This document shows positions 8,453-16,869 of a DNA stretch of 64,000 nucleotides, piece by piece (positions within the stretch are counted from its first letter, which is position 1; the number at the start of each line of letters is the position of its first letter). The position numbers were made by a program, and so were the translations under genes. The notes under the pieces were generated by a model. That model was not told the DNA's origin. It made no database searches and worked only from the letters and a program-made list of their open reading frames with translations. This stretch comes from Deltaproteobacteria bacterium (lineage in GTDB: Bacteria; Myxococcota_A; UBA796; CAJQPC01): contig JADKFE010000030.1 in assembly GCA_016717595.1 (NCBI GenBank), positions 39,297 through 103,296 of the forward strand, written 5' to 3'.

Positions 8453-10573
8453 TCAGAAGTCCATCGAGGCGTCGAGGGCCTCTTTGCGGGACAGGCGGAT
8501 CTTGCCGGCCTTGTCTACGTCGATGACGCGGACAAGCACCTCGTCCCCTTCGCTCACCACGTCGGTGACGCGCTCAACGCGCTCCTTGGCGAGGTGGCTG
8601 ATGTGGACGAGGCCGTCGGTGCCGGGGAAGATCTCGACGAAGGCGCCGAAGTCTACGATGCGCTTGACCACGCCCAGGTACAGCTTGCCGATCTCGGCCT
8701 CTTGGGTGAGCTCACGGATCATCGCGATGGCCTTGGCCGTGGCCTCTTGGCTCGTCGCGGCGATCATGATCTTGCCCGAGTCGTCGATGTTCAGCGTGGT
8801 CCCGGTCTTGTCCTGGATGCCACGGATGACCTTGCCGCCCGGCCCGATGATGTCGCGGATCTTGTCGGTCTTGATCTGGATCGTGGTGATGCGCGGGGCG
8901 TGGGCGGAGAGCTCCGGCCGGGGCGCCGCGATGACCTTGGCCATCTCGCCGAGGATGTGCACACGACCGTCCTTGGCCTGGTTGAGCGCCTTGCTCATCA
9001 CCGCCCGGGGCACGCCGCGCACCTTGCAGTCCATCTGGAAGGCCGTGATGCCCGCCGTGGTGCCGGTGACCTTGAAGTCCATGTCGCCGAGGTGGTCCTC
9101 GTCGCCGAGGATGTCGGAGAGGACGGCGAACTTCTCGCCCTCCTTGATGAGGCCCATGGCGATGCCGGCCACCGGGGCCTTGATGGGCACGCCGGCGTCC
9201 ATGAGCGCCAAGGTGGAGCCGCAGACCGTCGCCATGGACGAGGAGCCGTTGGACTCCAAGACGTCAGACGAGCAGCGCAGCACGTAGGGGAAGGACTCAA
9301 ACTTGGGCAGCACGGCCTCTAAGGCGCGGTGCGCCAAGGCGCCGTGGCCGACCTCGCGGCGCTTGGGGGCGCGCAGGGCCTGGGCCTCGCCGGTGCAGAA
9401 CGGCGGGAAGTTGTAGGTCAACATCCAGTTGCGCACGGGCTCCGTGGCGCCCGGCCAGTCGATGCGCTGGTTGTCGCGCTCGGTGCCCAAGGCGACGGTG
9501 ACGAAGGCCTGGGTCTCGCCGCGGGTGAAGACCGCCGAGCCGTGGGCGCGGGCGGCCATGCCGACCTCGCTCCAGATGGCGCGGATCTTGTCCGAGGCGC
9601 GGCCGTCGATGCGCAGGTTCTCCTTGATGACGCGCTGGCGCATCACCTTGGTGGAGAGCTTCTCAAGGGCGGACTCCGCCTGCTTGAGCTGCACGTCGAG
9701 GTCGGCCGCCCCGGCGAGGGCGTCGATCAGATCGGCCTTGATGGACTCGCTCACGGCCTTGATGGCGTCGCGGCGGGCGTGTTTGCCGGTGACGGCCAAG
9801 GCGGCCTCGATGGCCTCCTTCTTCTTGGCCACGGCGGCGGTGAGGTGCTCGGGGATGCCCGCGGGGGGCTCCACCACACGCTTGGGGCGACCGGCCAGCT
9901 CGCGGAGCTGGTTGATGCCGCCGATGATCGTCTGGATCGCCTCGTGGCCGAGGTCCAAGGCGTCGAGCATGACCTCCTCAGAGACCTCATGCGCGCCGCC
10001 CTCCACCATGATGATCGCGTCCGCGGTGCCCGCGACGACGATGCTCAGGGTGGCCGCGGCGCGACCGGCCAGGTCGGGGTTCACGACGAGCTTGCCGTCG
10101 ATCTGGCAGACACGAACACCAGCGCAGGCCTCGGCCATGGGGGCGTCGGAGACGTGCAGCGCGGCGGAGGAGCCGCAGAGGCTCAACCAGTCGGTCTCGT
10201 GGTTGGGGTCGTAGCTGATGACCGTCGCGATGACCTGGGTGTCACAGCGAAAGTTTTTGGGGAAGAGGGGGCGGATGGGGCGGTCGATGAGGCGGGAGAT
10301 GAGCGTCGTGCGCTCGTTGCCGCGGCCCTCACGCTTGAGGAAGCCGCCGGGGATGACGCCCCGGGAGCCGTCGCGGTCTTGGTAGTCCACGGTGAGGGGC
10401 AAGAAGTCGAAGGGGCCCGGCTTGAGGGTGCAGACCGCTGTGCAGAGGACGGAGCTGTCGCCGACGCTGGCGACCACGGCGCCGGAGGCCTGCTTGGCGT
10501 ACTTGCCCGTGGAGAAGGTGATGGTCTGGCCGCCGACTTGGACGGAGACGGAGTGTTCAGTGACACCGTGCAT
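8453..10573 (-). CDS. pnp: Polyribonucleotide nucleotidyltransferase (PNPase)
   Basis: Phosphorolytic 3'-5' exoribonuclease of RNA turnover, a degradosome component. The 706 residues show the full layout: first RNase PH domain (about 1-200, with the SRGVIPGGFLKREGR-like segment), the all-helical linker, second RNase PH domain (about 310-540, with ICGSSLA-like STMATVCGSTLALMDAG), a KH domain (IRDIIGPGGKVI, about 560) and the S1 domain at the end (about 620-695, VGVVKRIVDFGAFVEI form). Start at 10571-10573 with an AGAGAG box; the longer upstream frame is not PNPase. rpsO lies immediately upstream on the same strand, the classic rpsO-pnp arrangement. Confidence 0.95.
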   Translation of the reverse strand: MHGVTEHSVSVQVGGQTITFSTGKYAKQASGAVVASVGDSSVLCTAVCTLKPGPFDFLPLTVDYQDRDGSRGVIPGGFLKREGRGNERTTLISRLIDRPIRPLFPKNFRCDTQVIATVISYDPNHETDWLSLCGSSAALHVSDAPMAEACAGVRVCQIDGKLVVNPDLAGRAAATLSIVVAGTADAIIMVEGGAHEVSEEVMLDALDLGHEAIQTIIGGINQLRELAGRPKRVVEPPAGIPEHLTAAVAKKKEAIEAALAVTGKHARRDAIKAVSESIKADLIDALAGAADLDVQLKQAESALEKLSTKVMRQRVIKENLRIDGRASDKIRAIWSEVGMAARAHGSAVFTRGETQAFVTVALGTERDNQRIDWPGATEPVRNWMLTYNFPPFCTGEAQALRAPKRREVGHGALAHRALEAVLPKFESFPYVLRCSSDVLESNGSSSMATVCGSTLALMDAGVPIKAPVAGIAMGLIKEGEKFAVLSDILGDEDHLGDMDFKVTGTTAGITAFQMDCKVRGVPRAVMSKALNQAKDGRVHILGEMAKVIAAPRPELSAHAPRITTIQIKTDKIRDIIGPGGKVIRGIQDKTGTTLNIDDSGKIMIAATSQEATAKAIAMIRELTQEAEIGKLYLGVVKRIVDFGAFVEIFPGTDGLVHISHLAKERVERVTDVVSEGDEVLVRVIDVDKAGKIRLSRKEALDASMDF

Positions 10574-10737
10574 GAGTTCTCTCTTTTGACGCTTTTTTGC
10601 TTTTTGGCGTTGTAAAGTCTTGATGAGATGGCCGGAGAGCGGATCCCGTTGGCCTTCGTCGTCAGAGCGGCGGGCGCTCTGGCGACGGAGGGCGACGAAA
10701 CCCAACACACCGGCGCGGAATGTGCCCTGAGAAGCGA

Positions 10738-10768
10738 AGAGGGCCGGAGGGGGTACCTCCGGCCCTCT
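10738..10768 (-). promoter_or_regulatory. Long stem-loop between rpsO and pnp
   Basis: A perfect 13-pair inverted repeat (10738-10750 with 10756-10768, arms AGAGGGCCGGAGG / CCTCCGGCCCTCT) begins six bases after the rpsO stop. On the minus strand it is not followed by a clear U-tract (only a loose TTCGCTTCTC), so it may be a partial terminator or, as in enterobacterial rpsO-pnp, a processing hairpin that controls pnp expression. The remaining roughly 165 bases up to the pnp start hold no gene. Confidence 0.5.
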
Positions 10769-10773
10769 GGGCC

Positions 10774-11046
10774 TCAGCGGCGGAGACCGAGCTTGGCGAT
10801 GAGCGCTTGGTAACGGCCCTCGTCATTCGCCTTGAGGTACCGCAGCAGGCGGCGACGTTGGCCGACGAGCTTGAGCAGACCACGCTTGGAGTGGAAGTCC
10901 TTGCGGTGGGTGTTGAAGTGCTCCGTGGTCAGGTGCTCGATGCGCGCGGTGAGGAGCGCGACCTGAACCTCGGGGGAGCCGGTGTCGCCTTCGCCGCGGG
11001 CGTGAAGGGCGATGATCTCGGCGGTTTTTGTCTTGTGAAGCGCCAT
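10774..11046 (-). CDS. rpsO: 30S ribosomal protein S15
   Basis: Primary 16S rRNA-binding protein of the small subunit platform, 90 residues. The sequence carries the S15 hallmarks: the GDTGSPEVQVALLTARI segment (residues 20-36), LTTEHFNTHRKDFHSKRGL (about 39-57) and RRRLLRYL. It is transcribed after truB and ahead of pnp. The 183-base leader between truB and rpsO has no other gene, and in many bacteria this leader is where S15 represses its own translation; I did not identify a specific fold here. Confidence 0.96.
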   Translation of the reverse strand: MALHKTKTAEIIALHARGEGDTGSPEVQVALLTARIEHLTTEHFNTHRKDFHSKRGLLKLVGQRRRLLRYLKANDEGRYQALIAKLGLRR

Positions 11047-11229
11047 GACAGTTCCTGTGGGCCCCAGACGGGGCTGTGAATCGGTGTCCCGCAGCGGGTG
11101 GTCTGGCGCCGAGGTACAGGGTCAAGACCTCGTACCGCCCAGCCACAGGATCCGAAGAGCGATGATGACCCTGAGAGGAGCGCCCACTTAGCGCGGCGCG
11201 GGAGCGTAGTCAATCTGAGGGGCAGGCGG

Positions 11230-12189
11230 TCAGCCGCTCACCCGCACAAGCTTGGTGACCCCGGCGAGGCGCTCGGCGACGCCGACCAACACCCCGCCCG
11301 CGAACACCAGCCGCCGCTCGTTGTCGGCGAGGGTGTCCAGGCGCGGCGGCAGACGCTCGCCCAGGCGCTGCACCTCCCCCGCGGAGATGCCCACCTCGAC
11401 CGCGGGGATGTGCTTGAGCGCGGTCTCTAAGGTGACCACACGCGGCGCGAGGGCCGCGGCGACGTCCGCCCGAGGGCGCCACTGCACCCGATCCTCTTTG
11501 CGCTGGTGTTTGCCGCCGCGCAGCGCCCGCATCCAGTCGTCGGTCCCGGCGACGGCCTCGGACAAGGCCGGCAAGGTGAGCGCGTTCTCTAGGGTGAACA
11601 GGCCCGACTGCAGGCGCCGCAGGGCCGAGAGGTGCCCCGCGCTGCCCAAGGCCACGGCGATGTCATCGGCGAGCACCCGGGCGTAGGTGCCCCGGGTGCA
11701 GTGAATCTCGACGCGCAGCCAGTCGGGGCCGGTGTCGACGAGGCGCATGTCAAAGATGCGGATCGGCCGCGCGGCGACCTCTTTGACCTCACCACGGCGG
11801 GCGTACTTGTACAGCGGCACGCCCTCGACCTTCACCGCCGAGTAGGCCGGAGGGGTCTGCATGCGCTCGCCGATGAACGTCTTGAGCAGGTCCTCGACGC
11901 CGTCCAGGCTGGGGATCGGCGCCTCGCGGAGCACGCTGCCCTCAGGGTCACCCGTGGTCGTGGACGCGCCGAGCTTCACCGTGGCGTCGTAGACCTTGAG
12001 GTTCTCGTCCAGAAAACGGATGAAGCGGGTCGCCGCGCCGAGCGCCAGGGGCAACACCCCGGTGGCGAAGGGGTCAAGTGTGCCGGTGTGGCCGACCTTC
12101 TCGACGCCCGTGACGGCGCGCACCATCGCGACGATGTCGTGGGAGGTGACCGCCGGGGGCTTGTCGACCACCATGAAGCCAGAGATCAT
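11230..12189 (-). CDS. truB: tRNA pseudouridine(55) synthase
   Basis: Isomerises U55 in the T-loop of nearly all tRNAs. The 319-residue protein opens with the typical GFMVVDKPPAVTSHD and carries the catalytic-Asp motif GHTGTLDPFATGVLPL (about residues 34-49), then the KVYDATVKLG strand and the TRGTYARVLADDIA segment (about 166-179). The C-terminal portion (after about residue 240) fits the small PUA-like extension of the longer TruB class. The ATG overlaps the rbfA stop by four bases (ATGA), so the two are translated together; rbfA-truB-rpsO-pnp is a widespread order. Confidence 0.95.
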   Translation of the reverse strand: MISGFMVVDKPPAVTSHDIVAMVRAVTGVEKVGHTGTLDPFATGVLPLALGAATRFIRFLDENLKVYDATVKLGASTTTGDPEGSVLREAPIPSLDGVEDLLKTFIGERMQTPPAYSAVKVEGVPLYKYARRGEVKEVAARPIRIFDMRLVDTGPDWLRVEIHCTRGTYARVLADDIAVALGSAGHLSALRRLQSGLFTLENALTLPALSEAVAGTDDWMRALRGGKHQRKEDRVQWRPRADVAAALAPRVVTLETALKHIPAVEVGISAGEVQRLGERLPPRLDTLADNERRLVFAGGVLVGVAERLAGVTKLVRVSG

Positions 12190-12587
12190 TCTTCGTGCCC
12201 TTCGTCAGCCGTGGCTGGCGCGGCGTCGTCTCGCTCTGGGGGGACGTCGCCTTGAATCTGGTTGAGCAGGCTGGTGATACGCACGGCGTCGGAGATGCCC
12301 TCGTCGAGGACAAAGCTGAGCGCAGGCGCGGATTTGAGACGCAAGAGCTGGACCAGACGCCGCCGCAGAAGCGGGCTCGCGCTGATGAGGCCCTTGAGGA
12401 GCCGCTTGCCGTCCCCTTCCCCGCCCAGCGGGGTCACGAAGACCGTCGCGTGGCGGATGCCCTCGGCGACCTTGACGTGGGTGATGGACAAGCGTGTCAG
12501 GCGAGGGTCTTTGACCTCCTCGCGGATCAGCCGGGCGAGCTCGCTGTGGAAGACCTCAGCGGCGCGCCGCGTTCGTTTCTCAGACAT
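12186..12587 (-). CDS. rbfA: Ribosome-binding factor A
   Basis: Small KH-type factor that binds the 5' domain of 16S rRNA during late 30S maturation and cold adaptation. The 133 residues match RbfA: EVFHSELARLIREEVKDPRL at the N-terminus, ITHVKVAEGIRHATVFVTPLG, then LRRRLVQLLRLKSAPALSFVLDEG. A C-terminal acidic tail of about 20 residues is extra. The start at 12585-12587 is preceded by TGGAG six bases upstream; five codons further upstream is a second in-frame start without a better ribosome site. infB and nusA, the usual upstream partners, are not present here; a lipoprotein gene lies upstream instead. Confidence 0.92.
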   Translation of the reverse strand: MSEKRTRRAAEVFHSELARLIREEVKDPRLTRLSITHVKVAEGIRHATVFVTPLGGEGDGKRLLKGLISASPLLRRRLVQLLRLKSAPALSFVLDEGISDAVRITSLLNQIQGDVPPERDDAAPATADEGHEE

Positions 12588-12619
12588 CCAATCTCCAGGC
12601 CCCAAGCGGGCCTCGTTCT

Positions 12620-13717
12620 CTACAACGAGAGGATGATCTCCATCAGGAGGAGATCCATGTGCACCGTGGCCTGCTGCTCGTTGTGGAAGCTGGTGTAGAT
12701 CATGCGGCCGCCAGGGCGAATCTCGGCGGCCAAGGGCGACTTCTTCACCGTGGAGCCCCAGGTGCGGGCGTCGCCCTCGATGAGCACCGTCGCCGAGGAC
12801 GAGGCGGAGGTCACCACCGCCCAGGCGTCAAGGTCGTAGTTGAGATCCGCCGTAGACGCGCCGATCACGGCCTGCATGTCGGCGTCGAGCACCGTGGCGT
12901 TGATCTTGCTGGCCATGCCGAGGTAGGCCCCGCCATAGGTCTTGTCTTCGCCCTGGAAATCCAAGGCGTTGGGGTAGGCGGACTCGAAGAAGTAGTAGGC
13001 CCAGTCTGAGGTGTAGACCGAGCCGCCGTCTTTGGTGTAGGCGGCGATGTTCGCGGCGATGGTGGCTTTGTCGCCGATCCAGCTCTCGGAGATGCCGCAG
13101 TTCAAGAAGATGATGTCGTACTCGGCCATCCGCGCGCTGTCTTTGAGGAAGGCCGTGTGCTGGTTGCCAGACTCGCCCCGGATGAGGTCGTACTTCATGC
13201 CGAGCTTGTCGAGCACGACCTCGATCGAGTCGTACATCCCGGAGACCACGGCGATCTTGACGTCTTCAGAGGTGAGGCACTCCGCCTCGGCCGTCTCGGT
13301 GTTGCCCCCGGCGACGGTGACCTCAAACTCCACCGAGAAGCTGCCCTTCTCGACCCGCACGAGCCAGGTGCCGTCGGGCACGCCGGTGAGGGTGTAGTAG
13401 CCATCGGCGTCGGTGGTCGTGGTGATCTCGACGTCGGTGGTGCCGTCGCCGTTGAGGTCGGCGGTGAGGGTGACCGTGGCGCCGACGATCCAGAGGCCGC
13501 CGGACGGATCGCAGATTCGGCCGGTGACCGAGCCCTCGTAGATCACGTCGCCGTCAACCTCGCTGTCGTCTCCCCCGCCCTCGTCGCCGCTGTCTTCACC
13601 GACGTCTTCGGAGTCGATGCCGCCTTGTTCGTCGTCGATGCCCTTGACGCTGTACTCCGTGCAGCCCGCCGCGACGCAGAGCATGGCCAATGAGACGGCG
13701 GAGGGCGTGAAGCGCAT
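12620..13717 (-). CDS. Lipoprotein with carboxypeptidase-regulatory-like domain
   Basis: A 365-residue envelope protein. Signal peptide with lipobox VAAGC (Cys19), a low-complexity acidic linker of Gly, Asp and Ser (about 25-55), then a CarboxypepD_reg-like beta sandwich (about 60-135: GRICDPSGGLWIVGATVTL, TTDADGYYTLTGVPDGTW). The C-terminal two thirds (about 145-365) resemble a ThuA/glutamine-amidotransferase-like alpha/beta domain (VKIAVVSGMYDSIEVVLDKL, YDIIFLNCG, GGSVYTSDWAYYFFE), although I see no certain catalytic triad. ATG at 13715-13717 with AGGAG upstream. The product is probably exposed to the periplasm or surface. Function unknown. Confidence 0.75.
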   Translation of the reverse strand: MRFTPSAVSLAMLCVAAGCTEYSVKGIDDEQGGIDSEDVGEDSGDEGGGDDSEVDGDVIYEGSVTGRICDPSGGLWIVGATVTLTADLNGDGTTDVEITTTTDADGYYTLTGVPDGTWLVRVEKGSFSVEFEVTVAGGNTETAEAECLTSEDVKIAVVSGMYDSIEVVLDKLGMKYDLIRGESGNQHTAFLKDSARMAEYDIIFLNCGISESWIGDKATIAANIAAYTKDGGSVYTSDWAYYFFESAYPNALDFQGEDKTYGGAYLGMASKINATVLDADMQAVIGASTADLNYDLDAWAVVTSASSSATVLIEGDARTWGSTVKKSPLAAEIRPGGRMIYTSFHNEQQATVHMDLLLMEIILSL

Positions 13718-13782
13718 GGAGACTCCTGGGGGTTGCGGCAGACCCACCACCCTAACTGGTCTACGCCCGGGGCTGCCAGGGC

Positions 13783-14436
13783 TCAGGCGCCCAAGGCCCA
13801 GCCCTGCATCAAGAGCCACAGGTAAAAGGCGGTCTTGGGGAAACGGAACAGGCTCGCGACCATCACCCCACGCAGCGGCACGCCGAGGAGCCCCGCGAGC
13901 CAGGTAGACGCCGAGAACGGCAGCGGCGTGGTGGCGCCCAAGGCCACCGCCACCGCGCCGTAACGCCGGAGCAGGTCGGTCATCGCCGGATACCGCGCGC
14001 AGAGCCGCCGCCCGAAGGGGGTGAAGCGGTCGATGAGCCGCCCGATGCTCCAGCCCAAGCCCCCCGCGAGCCAGCTCGCCACGGAGGTCACCCAGAACAC
14101 CGTCCACGGCGACTGATCCGCGCTCAGCGCCAACAACATCAAGGGCTCGTTGGTGAGCGGGATGATGCTCACGTCGATGACGATGGTGCCGAAGAACATG
14201 CCCCAGACGCCGAAGCGCCCGAAGAACCACGCCCCGGCGGTGATGAGGGGCTCACGCAGGGCCAAGCCCGCCACCCCAGCGGCGGCGAGCACGAGGACCG
14301 CGCCCATCACGGTGCGCGCGGCGAGGCGCCAGTCGAGCACGACGAGCTCCGACGCCGGCGGGCCGGAGGGCGGCTCAGGAGGGGGGGTCATGGCGCCCCC
14401 GTAACCCGGCCCGTGGGCCCCTGCGCTCACCGCCAT
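13783..14436 (-). CDS. VTT/DedA-like (YqaA-type) membrane protein
   Basis: About 217 residues with four to five hydrophobic segments (VMGAVLVLAAAGVAGLAL, WGMFFGTIVIDVSIIPLT, VASWLAGGLGWSIGRLI, SLFRFPKTAFYLWLLMQ). The sequence TTPLPFSASTWLAGLLG fits the re-entrant loop of the VTT (SNARE-associated/DedA) family, members of which flip or transport lipids or support membrane homeostasis. The start is uncertain: the ATG at 14436 is four bases after the stop of the upstream gene (coupled translation), while a second ATG at 14391 removes a Gly/Pro-rich leader. The family assignment is from pattern and topology only. Confidence 0.68.
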   Translation of the reverse strand: MAVSAGAHGPGYGGAMTPPPEPPSGPPASELVVLDWRLAARTVMGAVLVLAAAGVAGLALREPLITAGAWFFGRFGVWGMFFGTIVIDVSIIPLTNEPLMLLALSADQSPWTVFWVTSVASWLAGGLGWSIGRLIDRFTPFGRRLCARYPAMTDLLRRYGAVAVALGATTPLPFSASTWLAGLLGVPLRGVMVASLFRFPKTAFYLWLLMQGWALGA

Positions 14437-14440
14437 CGGC

Positions 14441-16651
14441 TCACAGCCCCGTGATCGTCAGCCCCATCGCCACGCCGGGAGACCCGTCCTCCATCATCGT
14501 CGGCGCCAAAGACGGCGACCAATGCCCAGGAAGACGATGCAGGTCGGGGCGCGGCAAGAGCGCGAGGGCCTGGCGATCCTTCGCGACGTTGTGGTCCCGG
14601 CTGACCTGAAAGATTGTGCCGCCGCCAAACCCCAAGCTCGCCCCGACCAAGGCCCCACCGGCGATGGCCTGGCCGCTGTCCGTGGTCAAGGCGACGCCCA
14701 AGGCGCCTAAGGTGGCGCCGCCGACGGCGAAGAGCTGGGGCGCGAGGGTGCTGCGCGGCTTGAGGCCCACCGCCGGGAGCTGGGCCAGGGCCGTCGCCAC
14801 CATGAGGCCGTCGGCGAGCCCGACGCCGCTGAGCATCAGGGCCCCGTCTGGGGTGTCGATGTTGAGCGCGATGGGCGTGAGCACGCCATACCAGGCGCCC
14901 CAGGCCCCGGCGCTGGCCACGAGCGCGACCTGGGCGGCGGTGGGGTCGGTCTTCGCGCCCAAGGCGGCCGCCCCGAGCGCCCCCAGCCCCGAGCCCGCCA
15001 AGAACAGCCCCGTCGCCTGATCCCCTTGCAGATCAGTGAGGCGGTTGAGACCGCTGGCCAAGGCCGCGTTGTGGGCGAGCACGATCGGCACGCCGATGTA
15101 CAAGAGCGCGCCGTCGCCGCCATCGACGCTCAGCGCGTCCGCCGCGAGGTAGCCCGCCGCCGCCCCCGCCGCGCCCACGGGCAGCATCACCCGGGCGACG
15201 ACGCGGTCTTTTTTGGTTCCTGCGAGCATCGGCAGGCCCGCGCCCAAGGCGTTGCCCGCGGCCGCGCCATAGGCCGTGAAGAAGCTCTGCTGCACGCTCG
15301 CGGGGCGAAGCTCGGTGAGCGCCAGGCCCGCCGCCGTGCCCGCCACCCAGCCCACCCGCACGGCGCCGCTGCGGTATTCGCCGTCGATGGCCACCGGCAG
15401 CCAGCCGCCGATCCAAGCGCCCTCGGCGCCGACCACGCCGCCAAAGACCGCGTCCTCTACGCTGAGATCCCAGGCGTCACGGGCCAAGGCGGTCGCCGCG
15501 CCGCCCGCCACGAGGCCGCCCAGCGCCACGCCCACCCGGCGCTTGCGCCACTGGTCGAGCTCAACGCCCCACGCCCGATAGGCCGCTTGGTCGTCGTAGT
15601 ACGAGTACTTGAACGGCGGCGAAGGCACGATGAGGTCATGGGCCCCAAACGCGAGCTGCTGGCCCAGGTGGGCGCCGATGGCCCCCTCCATCACGTCGCT
15701 CACCGTGGGGTCTTTTTTGAACCGGCGGTAGCCCATCACCGCGCCAGCGCCGACGCCGACGGCGCGGAAGGCGGCGCTGGCCTCGTCACCGGCGCCCAAC
15801 ATGAAGCTCGTGCTCACGCCGATGTTGAGCCCAGAGGCCACGCCGAGGGTGTAGGCGAGGCTCTGACCCGGGGTGAGGGGCCGGGTCAAGGCGTAGGTGG
15901 TGCCGGTGCCGGCGCCCACCAACGACCCGCCGATGGCCCCGATGACCACGCCGACGTCGCTCTGCCCCAGCACGCCGATGGACGAGAGCATCACCCCGCC
16001 GGCCACGCCGTTGGCGACGATGCCCGGCACGGCGCCGAGGGTGAGGCCCAGGGCCTCGGGCTCTCCGCGGAGCTGCACGAGCACGGGGTAATGGGTGTTC
16101 AGGGCCGCCAGGGCCGCCTCCCGCACGGCCTCGGGGGCCTCACGGTCACCCGCCAAAGCGTAGAGCCGCTCGCCCAGGGCCTCATCGGGGGTGAGCAGGA
16201 GCACGTCCATGCAGGCGATGCGCAGGACCGGCGGCTGGCTGGGGCTCTCTAAGCCCTCGGAGGCGAGCTGGCGGACGGCCGGATCGTCAAAGGAGCCCGC
16301 GGCGCGCATCGCCTGGGCCCGCACCTCGGCGTCCCCGGCCCGGCGCACGGCGAAGAGCAAGAACGGCAGGCCCCGTGAATCGCCCAAGGTGGCGAGATCT
16401 TGGGCGGCGCCGACCCGCTGGGACGAGGAGAGGCCCTCGTCGAGGAGCGTGGTGGCGTCGGCGACGATGCGCGAGAGCACGGCGTGGTCAGCCGCCTTCA
16501 CCTGGGCGGCGGCGAGCTCGGCCCCAAGCTCAGCGAGCTTTTGCGCGGCGGCCGCCTCAGGGCTGGCCTCGGGGGCGTCGCTGGGATCGTTGGTGCGGTT
16601 GACCAGCTCTTGGGCGAAGAGGCCTGGAAGAAACAGCCACATGAGCGACAT
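14441..16651 (-). CDS. HEAT-repeat plus multi-pass Gly/Ala-rich membrane protein
   Basis: About 736 residues. The N-terminus is a signal or anchor segment (MWLFLPGLFA). Residues ~30-190 form HEAT/ARM-like helical pairs (SRGLPFLLFAVRRAGDAEVR, DDPAVRQLASEGLES). From ~200 to the end, hydrophobic Gly/Ala-rich segments recur at fairly regular spacing with TxxGxxLG and GAxxGAxxG patterns, separated by short charged loops; this suggests either many membrane helices or glycine-zipper beta structure. No known family is recognised. Start: ATG at 16651 (a second ATG lies three codons downstream); a GTG at 16684 would add 11 residues. It is translationally coupled to the VTT gene downstream. Confidence 0.65.
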   Translation of the reverse strand: MSLMWLFLPGLFAQELVNRTNDPSDAPEASPEAAAAQKLAELGAELAAAQVKAADHAVLSRIVADATTLLDEGLSSSQRVGAAQDLATLGDSRGLPFLLFAVRRAGDAEVRAQAMRAAGSFDDPAVRQLASEGLESPSQPPVLRIACMDVLLLTPDEALGERLYALAGDREAPEAVREAALAALNTHYPVLVQLRGEPEALGLTLGAVPGIVANGVAGGVMLSSIGVLGQSDVGVVIGAIGGSLVGAGTGTTYALTRPLTPGQSLAYTLGVASGLNIGVSTSFMLGAGDEASAAFRAVGVGAGAVMGYRRFKKDPTVSDVMEGAIGAHLGQQLAFGAHDLIVPSPPFKYSYYDDQAAYRAWGVELDQWRKRRVGVALGGLVAGGAATALARDAWDLSVEDAVFGGVVGAEGAWIGGWLPVAIDGEYRSGAVRVGWVAGTAAGLALTELRPASVQQSFFTAYGAAAGNALGAGLPMLAGTKKDRVVARVMLPVGAAGAAAGYLAADALSVDGGDGALLYIGVPIVLAHNAALASGLNRLTDLQGDQATGLFLAGSGLGALGAAALGAKTDPTAAQVALVASAGAWGAWYGVLTPIALNIDTPDGALMLSGVGLADGLMVATALAQLPAVGLKPRSTLAPQLFAVGGATLGALGVALTTDSGQAIAGGALVGASLGFGGGTIFQVSRDHNVAKDRQALALLPRPDLHRLPGHWSPSLAPTMMEDGSPGVAMGLTITGL

Positions 16652-16830
16652 GTCGGACCCCAAAGTTGTGGTGTTGGCCTCCACAACGTAAGCGCGCCGG
16701 GGCAGGTCGCCATCACGTCGCCGTCACGCCTCTCGCGCGCGCCGCGGCCGGCCGGTGAGGCGCAACGCCGTCGACCAGCCGATCTTCGTGTCCGGGGCCT
16801 CCAAGGGGGGTGTGTCGTAGAGCATGACGG

Positions 16831-16860
16831 CGCTCACAACCTGTTGAGCGTGGCTTTTTT
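16831..16860 (+). terminator. Possible orphan plus-strand terminator
   Basis: Stem CGCTCA (16831-16836) / TGAGCG (16845-16850) with an eight-base loop, followed by TGGC and six T residues on the plus strand. Both neighbouring genes lie on the minus strand, so this would stop antisense transcription. The rest of the 218-base gap (16652-16869) contains no convincing gene. Confidence 0.35.
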
Positions 16861-16869
16861 CGCCGAGCC

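Noticed and set aside
8354..10615. Two long plus-strand frames opposite pnp
   Set aside because: Antisense of PNPase, skewed composition, no ribosome site, no family pattern.
16724..16825. Minus-strand 33-codon frame in the 16.7 kb gap
   Set aside because: Has an ATG but no ribosome site and no similarity I can recognise; the length is within chance expectation for this base composition.
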